Source: Irineochytrium annulatum
Taxonomy: Eukaryota > Chytridiomycota > Chytridiomycetes > Chytridiales > Chytridiaceae
Length of the DNA: 61,330 nucleotides
Reading direction: 5' to 3'
Assembly: GCA_027600665.1 (NCBI GenBank)
Contig: JADGJL010000039.1
Span: forward strand, 1 to 61,330
The translations under genes were made by a program, and so were the position numbers. Of the stretch, positions 56,583 to 61,330 are shown in pieces. The notes under the pieces are model-generated. The model did not search any database. It saw only the letters and a list, made by a program, of their open reading frames with translations, and was not told the DNA's origin. Position 1 is the first letter of the stretch. Each line of letters starts with the position of its first letter.

Positions 56583-58337
56583 ATGGAGTTTCAGCAACAG
56601 GTCAAGAGGAACGCTCAAGAGCAACAGGTGATCCTCCTTGGTTTCTCGATAGAGATAGAGTTCTAAAGGACGCTAGCAAGCTCTCCTGGACCTGCTGAGT
56701 TGGGAGAAGGACATTAAGGCTAAGGATGTGGCCGCCAAAGCGCCTACTGCATCGATTCTTCCTCCAGTCCGTGGCTCATCTGGTTCGATACCTGTGACTA
56801 CATCCTGGGACCCATCGACGCGCGAGCAGCCTGAAGATATCAGCCTTTCTCACCGCGGCGGTAAGCCTCGTGTTTGTCCCGACGATGGCTTAAAAGCACG
56901 GCAGAAAGCGAAAAGAAGCTAGAGGAGTCGCTTATTGAAAAGGAAAAAGTAGGCTGGGGATTGCCCAAGTTTCCGTCTTAAGCTTGTTGTAGGGAAATGC
57001 GTACTTCAAAAAGGGCGACTACAAACGGGCTGTCCAATGCTACACAAAATGCGTCGCTTTGGACCCGAAAAACGTTGCGGCTTTGACCAACAGAGCCATG
57101 GCGTACCTGAAATTGGACAAGTTGGTGCTTGGTCGAAAGCCGCACTTACTCGCTTACAGTTGGCGACCTGCCGAAGCGGACTGCTCGGAGGCTTTGAAGC
57201 TGGAACCAAAAAACGTGAAGGCGTTGTGGAGGCGGGGGAAGGCGCTTGTTGGCTTGGGGCGTTATAAGGAGGCCAGAGCAGGTTTTTTTTTTTTCTTTTT
57301 TGATGATCACTTATGATGACAAAGACTTTGACACGGCATTGGTCCTTGAGCCAACTAATGCTGCGATCAAAGAAGACCGTCGGCTTGCTGCCGAGGTGGA
57401 AAAGGGGCCGGCCGCAAGTACAAATGTTTGGCAATTATGCTTTTGGCAGCTGATTGGCAGGTTGTAGCGGAGAAGACAAGGTCAACGCAACAACGGCGGG
57501 TGGAGAAGCCTTCGACGGTAATAAAGAGTAAGAAGGAGCCAGTGATGGTAGGTTGGATGCGTATATATAGCGCTGAAAATCTTAGGCACAACCGCGACGA
57601 GTGCGGATCCCGATAGATGAGTATGGCGATGCGGAACTGTTTACAGCGAAACAACTGCCTGCATCTGTAAGCCAAGGCAGCCGCTATTGCCCCTTAACAT
57701 CGGTAAGGTTGTGCCACCGGCTGTGCAAAAGACCGACCCTGCCCCAGAGGGCACAAAAGCGGACGCTAAGTCCGTGATTGGTGACGCTCCCGCAAAAGTA
57801 AAATCAAGTGCCTCGGATGTTAGAGTGGACATCGCGAAGATGTCAATTTTGACAATGTTTGAATTTGAGCGAGTGTGGAAAGAATACAAAGGCGACGAGG
57901 ATCGATACCTTATATTTAAGGTACACGCCTGCTTCGTACAGCATTATAATTTGTATTTTGTAGTCGATACAGCCAACGGAATACGAGCGATTGTTTAAAA
58001 ACTCCCTGGAATCGCGACATCTTTCCAAATTCCTCCAGTTGATAGAAGACTACTTTCTCCGGTATGACTCGACGATAATATTTTAAATGTCTCATAAATT
58101 GTAGCCGAGCGCCGGTACCTGACACCCTGCGGGTCTTGAAGGGCCTCTTGGGGACACAACGTTTCGAAATGAACCTGATGCTGTGCTCAAAGGGGGATCA
58201 CGAAAGTAGGGTGTGTTCCTTATTTATAACTAACCCAATATTAAGGACTACAAAGAATCTTTTCAACGCTATCTGCCGATGGGGCGGATTCATACCAGTT
58301 GGACACGCTACGAAAATGTTATGGTGTAAGATTATAG
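56583..58337 (+). CDS. RPAP3: RPAP3/SPAG1-type TPR cochaperone of R2TP
   Basis: Twelve exons: 56583-56627, 56677-56860, 56905-56948, 56993-57120, 57160-57281, 57325-57425, 57461-57547, 57586-57666, 57708-57920, 57964-58061, 58105-58205 and 58246-58337; 431 residues. The N-terminus has LLSWEKDIKAKD, the RPAP3 signature before the TPRs. One TPR domain follows: EKGNAYFKKGDYKRAVQCYTK, NRAMAYLKLD, AEADCSEALKLEPKN and WRRGKALVGLGRYKEAR. The C-terminal RPAP3_C domain reads MFEFERVWKEYKGDEDRYLIF, then YERLFKNSLESRHLSKFLQLI and LGTQRFEMNLML, ending LRKCYGVRL. Through the TPR it should bind HSP90, and through the C-domain RUVBL1/2. R2TP assembles polymerases, snoRNPs, PIKKs and, via SPAG1-type subunits, dynein arms. 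Only one TPR domain is present, against two in human RPAP3. Confidence 0.88.
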
Positions 58338-58636
58338 TTTTAATACCGCACAAGCAAGCCTTGCCGAACACCGCTTAAGGCTGAGAGAAATTTAAGTTTT
58401 GAGAAACGGGGTGTTCAAACATTCTTTGACGGATGTGAGTTTTTCCTGTGTAATGATGTTTCTTCTCGCAAACGCGTTGCAATAGAAGCTGGGCAGACAT
58501 CTATTCTCGTTTAGCTTAACTCTAGTGCGATTGAAGAGCTTGGGGAAGGCGCAAACGTTCTTGCGAAGGGACCCCTTGCTGGGCTGTACCCTATTTGTGC
58601 CTTGTTGTCTGCCATTAGTCAGTCGCGTAGTGTCAG
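58338..58636. other. Convergent intergenic region, nothing seen
   Basis: About 300 bp between the RPAP3 stop (+) and the coiled-coil gene stop (-). The minus-strand frame at 58392-58640 has no family resemblance. Confidence 0.45.
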
Positions 58637-59737
58637 TCATCTATGCCTACCTATAGAAAAATGCTTTCGGAACTCCTCCGTGTGTTGAACAAACGACACC
58701 CGCTTTCCGACGGCGTTCTTGGCGGCGTTGTCGTGCTTCCGCTTCCGGTCGTCCATTTGCAGGTGCTCAAGCGCGGCACACAGGTCGTCTCGGCGGCGGT
58801 CCCGGTTCCTTTGTGTAATTGCCCTGACATACCGCCCATTGGCCTCCATCCGATGCTGGCCAGCAGCAATATCCTTGGCGCGCAGTGCGGCAGCCGCTTC
58901 CTCCTGAGCAACTTTAGCGTCATGTAAACATCTCGTTGAAGCGTCCGCCGCAGGAAGCGCGCGCACGCAGGCGAAGTCCCTGTGGAAAAGGGTGGTGTCA
59001 TACTGCAAGCCCGGGGTCTCAAGGATGCGCGATCGGTTCATTAGCTCGACGGGATTAGACGCGAATTCGGAAATGTGAGGCGGGCCACGAAGACGTCTCT
59101 TGCGGGCCGCCGCCATCGCTCTCTGCTGCTCAATATTTGCAATTGTTCTCATCGTGGCCAGCTTGGCTTCGTCCTCCATCTGTTCCTTCGTTCGCTCCTC
59201 TTGACGCTGCAATGGTAATATGATCAGATTCGAATGCCACAACCCGAGGCCGACCTTTTGCACCGCCGTGGAGAATCTCTTCGCCGCCACCTCATTTTGC
59301 TCCGCGACCGTTGCGCTTAACTGGGTCGTCCAGCGAAGCTGTGCCGGTGAGATCCCACTCATGTTTGATTAATCAAACCTCATCCTCCCGCCAGAGTCGT
59401 GCCTGAGCATGCGAAATCCCAAACTCTCCAGACTTGAGCTTCAGCGCATTCCCCAGGATGACGACGGCGTTCTCCACGTCGCTGTCCCACTCCGTCTGCA
59501 AATTGAATGGTATCAGAAGTGTCCGCCCCTAAGATCGCCGGACCGTACCTTCAGCTGATCAAGGGCATGATCCCACTCATTAACAGCCCTTTGCTGGAAT
59601 CGATGTTTACGTTGGACCGCCAGCCTCCGCTGCTGCTCGCGAACCTGGAGGAGACGCCTGGTTCTCAAATCGGACATAAATGTGCGATCGGAGTTGGCAG
59701 TTTTGGCACATGCAAGTTGATAGACTTCGAAGTCCAT
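58637..59737 (-). CDS. Unrecognised coiled-coil protein, possibly flagellar
   Basis: Exons 59737-59549, 59495-59379, 59338-59255 and 59206-58637 (introns 53, 40 and 48 nt, all phase 0) encode 319 residues. It is largely charged helix: DLRTRRLLQVREQQRRLAV, RFQQRAVNEWDHALDQL and ENAVVILGNALKLKSGEFG. RQEERTKEQMEDEAKLATM and a Lys/Arg/His-rich end (RKRKHDNAAKNAVGKR) continue it. A Trp-Asp pattern repeats (VNEWDHAL, TEWDSDV, ARLWREDELRW). Composition resembles axonemal or centriolar coiled-coil proteins, and a cochaperone linked to dynein assembly is next door. Both are only suggestive. No family is recognised. Translating the frame at 58637-59362 alone gives a false N-terminus. Confidence 0.65.
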
Positions 59738-59809
59738 CACTGGGCGCTGGAGAGGAGAATGGGACCCATGAGGCGACGATAGTGTTTGCTCTCTCTCATC
59801 GCGTTCTCC

Positions 59810-60437
59810 ATGCTCGCCAACCTGCTTGTCCTCTTTCTGCTCACCATCGGCGTCCTCAACGCCGCCAAAGTATTTGCAACACCTTTTCTGCTTTATTCTT
59901 AATATCCGGAAGATCTACGATACCTGCGAATGCTGCTGCTGCAAGCCGGTCCGAGGGTCGAACTCGTGCTCGCCACCAGCTGACACGCCCTACGTGAGTT
60001 GCCCCAACTGCATTTGCCTCAACAGGCTTGCGTTTTATTAACCGCCACATTGCCAGACCTTCGCCCTCTCGGAGAACAACGTGAACCTGTGCAATGGAGC
60101 CGCCTGCCAGATCTACTTTCCGGCGGATTGCCCGGGCCCTCATGTTGGTACCACTTTTGTCTGCATTCTAACAGTCACTCACCATCTACGCAATGCTTAA
60201 AAGCAACCCGGAGTCACCCGCATCCATCTGAACTGCACCGGGAGCATCTGCGACATAAACTTGTCAAGAACGCTCGCCACCCTCCCGACCAGCGCGCCGC
60301 AGACCGCGAACGGGGAAGGTAGAGCCGCCCCGCAGCAAAAGAAAAGCGCCGCGCATGGCTCCAGAGCCGGGTCGACCGTTTCGGTTATGCTAGGGGCGGC
60401 CACGGTCTTTCTGGTGGTGTACTCGTGCTTCGTTTGA
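59810..60437 (+). CDS. Small secreted cysteine-rich protein with GPI-anchor-type tail
   Basis: Exons 59810-59869, 59913-59993, 60057-60143 and 60204-60437 encode 153 residues. The first exon is exactly a signal peptide (LANLLVLFLLTIGVLNA). The mature part has about a dozen cysteines in 90 residues (DTCECCCCKP, NLCNGAACQIYFPADCPGP, HLNCTGSICDIN) and one N-glycosylation site. A polar linker (GRAAPQQKKSAAHGSRAGS) and a hydrophobic C-terminal segment (VMLGAATVFLVVYSCFV) look like a GPI signal. It is probably a cell-surface protein. It resembles no family I know. The start is 72 bp from that of the divergent coiled-coil gene. Confidence 0.7.
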
Positions 60438-60764
60438 GTTGATGAAATCTATGGATTGAGATAGGCTGGTTGCGTGCAGTCTAGAAGATCCCTTGCACAT
60501 ACTCCACTATGCATGTGGCGAAATTGTGAAAAAAGAACTCTGAAAAAAGGACAACTATAAAACGATTGCTGAAAGTTTCATAATGTTCAACCTGATTCGT
60601 TAGCATATGTACACGTGGTTCATCAAACAGCGGCTATATAACATAGAAGACGCCAGGCATCAGAGCGAATCACCACCGGTCGATTAAGCCGCAAGGGCTG
60701 AAAATTGTTGAGAAATATGGAGCAGGAGAAAGCGCTATTTCGATATAAAATTATGTAAAAGACC
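60438..60764. other. Intergenic region, AT-rich, nothing seen
   Basis: Holds the 3' region of the Cys-rich gene and, beyond it, sequence downstream of the gene at the right edge. Only low-complexity frames occur. Confidence 0.4.
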
Positions 60765-60803
60765 GAAAAAAAATAAAAAAAATAAAATAAAATAAAATAA
60801 AAC
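60765..60803. repeat. AAAAT-type short tandem repeat
   Basis: An A-run followed by about five AAAAT units and a short CA run (to about 60811). It is non-coding and likely unstable in length. It lies just beyond the stop of the right-edge gene. Confidence 0.8.
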
Positions 60804-60870
60804 ACACACAGAGAACAAGAAACGTTGCAGAGTTTTGCTGCAAGAGTCAGACTGGCGTGCCCCGGAGCGA

Positions 60871-61330
60871 CTACTTCTTTTTCCACACTCCAAAGAAAAA
60901 CGAATCCTTTCTTGTGGCGAATATACCCGGGCCCCCTGCTTCCTTCTTCTTCACAAGACCCACCGTCGCTGCCATCGACCCCAGGGGCCTCGCGACGAGA
61001 AAGTCGAGCGACCTGGACCTCGCAATGGGTGGGTGTTCACATATCGGCTCGTCCGAGCACGGATCGTTGTCCAGGAAATCCAACCGCGATCGCCTAAACA
61101 CGTGGCTCCGCCGTTCAGCCGCTATCGGTGTCGTTGTGGCCGGCACGGGCGGCATTTCGTCCGCGATGAAGACGTCAGGGCTGGCTGGCTGCCCCGTGGG
61201 CGTCGGGCTTGGCGATGTGATGGCCATGACGGGCCCCATGTGGACCTGTTGTGGCAGGCTCGGCCTCCGGACCCTGACCTCCGCCCTCTTAGCGCCAGCA
61301 AAAGCCGGTACCGCCGCCGATATCGACGGA
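60871..61330 (-). CDS. 3' part of a gene running off the right edge, disordered C-terminus
   Basis: The frame is open from the window edge to a TAG at 60871, giving at least 153 residues of C-terminal sequence. It is Pro/Ala/Ser/Arg-rich. Two similar short motifs stand out: RRSRLDFLDNDP and RSRSLDFLVARP, both with (R/S)xxLDFL. Such repeated basic-LDFL motifs could be docking or phosphorylation sites. The end is FFFGVWKKK. No domain is visible; the folded part, if any, lies outside the window. Confidence 0.55.
   Translation of the reverse strand, partial: PSISAAVPAFAGAKRAEVRVRRPSLPQQVHMGPVMAITSPSPTPTGQPASPDVFIADEMPPVPATTTPIAAERRSHVFRRSRLDFLDNDPCSDEPICEHPPIARSRSLDFLVARPLGSMAATVGLVKKKEAGGPGIFATRKDSFFFGVWKKK

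Noticed and set aside
58637..59362. Treating 58637-59362 and 59513-59740 as two separate minus-strand genes
   Set aside because: Phase-0 introns at 59548-59496, 59378-59339 and 59254-59207 join them into one 319-residue protein with continuous helical pattern.

Overview
The window is nuclear DNA of a flagellated (zoosporic) fungus, most likely a chytrid. The evidence is spliced genes with many very short introns (mostly 32-75 nt, GT...AG, branch sites like CTAAC or CTGAC), ordinary stop codons, fungal-type proteins, and genes kept only by organisms that build cilia: an LRRC56 homologue, a Rab23-type GTPase, delta-tubulin, and an RPAP3/SPAG1-type HSP90 cochaperone. Species cannot be assigned from the sequence. 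Exon coordinates were worked out by eye from reading frame, splice consensus and protein-family fit. For almost every gene called here, the summed exon length is divisible by three.

Layout, left to right. At 963-6824 lie a PH-domain protein and a 1000-residue polyQ three-RRM protein. At 7909-16670 lie an ACC-synthase-like aminotransferase (-), a large signal-peptide metallopeptidase with membrane segments (+), an unrecognised protein (-) and an HSL-type alpha/beta hydrolase (-). At 17504-24595 lie poly(A)-binding protein with an A-rich 5' leader, an F-box-like/ankyrin-like protein, a FAM210/DUF1279 mitochondrial protein, a SCOC-like coiled coil (-) and a multipass membrane protein. At 24612-39861 is a stretch rich in small GTPases and ciliary genes: LRRC56 (-), two tandem Rho GTPases, an unrecognised gene (-), Rab geranylgeranyltransferase alpha, Rab23 (-), proton-pumping transhydrogenase NNT, Rab11 (-) and delta-tubulin. 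At 40012-54184 lie the helicase DDX31/Dbp7, an unrecognised coiled-coil protein, the deubiquitinase USP5/Ubp14 (-) with two UBA domains, a small candidate zinc-finger gene (-), and THO complex subunit 2. At 54290-61330 lie cohesin loader MAU2/Scc4 (-), RPAP3/SPAG1, an unrecognised coiled-coil protein (-), a small secreted Cys-rich protein with a GPI-type tail, and the 3' part of a gene running off the right edge (-).

How the genes fit together. Several belong to shared pathways. RABGGTA is the enzyme subunit that prenylates Rabs and lies among two Rhos, Rab23 and Rab11. LRRC56, the R2TP cochaperone RPAP3/SPAG1, delta-tubulin and Rab23 all serve building of the flagellum. THOC2, DDX31, PABP and the RRM protein handle RNA.

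Genes are packed tightly. Convergent stops can be 16-105 bp apart, and divergent start codons 50-110 bp apart. I saw no rRNA, tRNA, CRISPR array or transposon.
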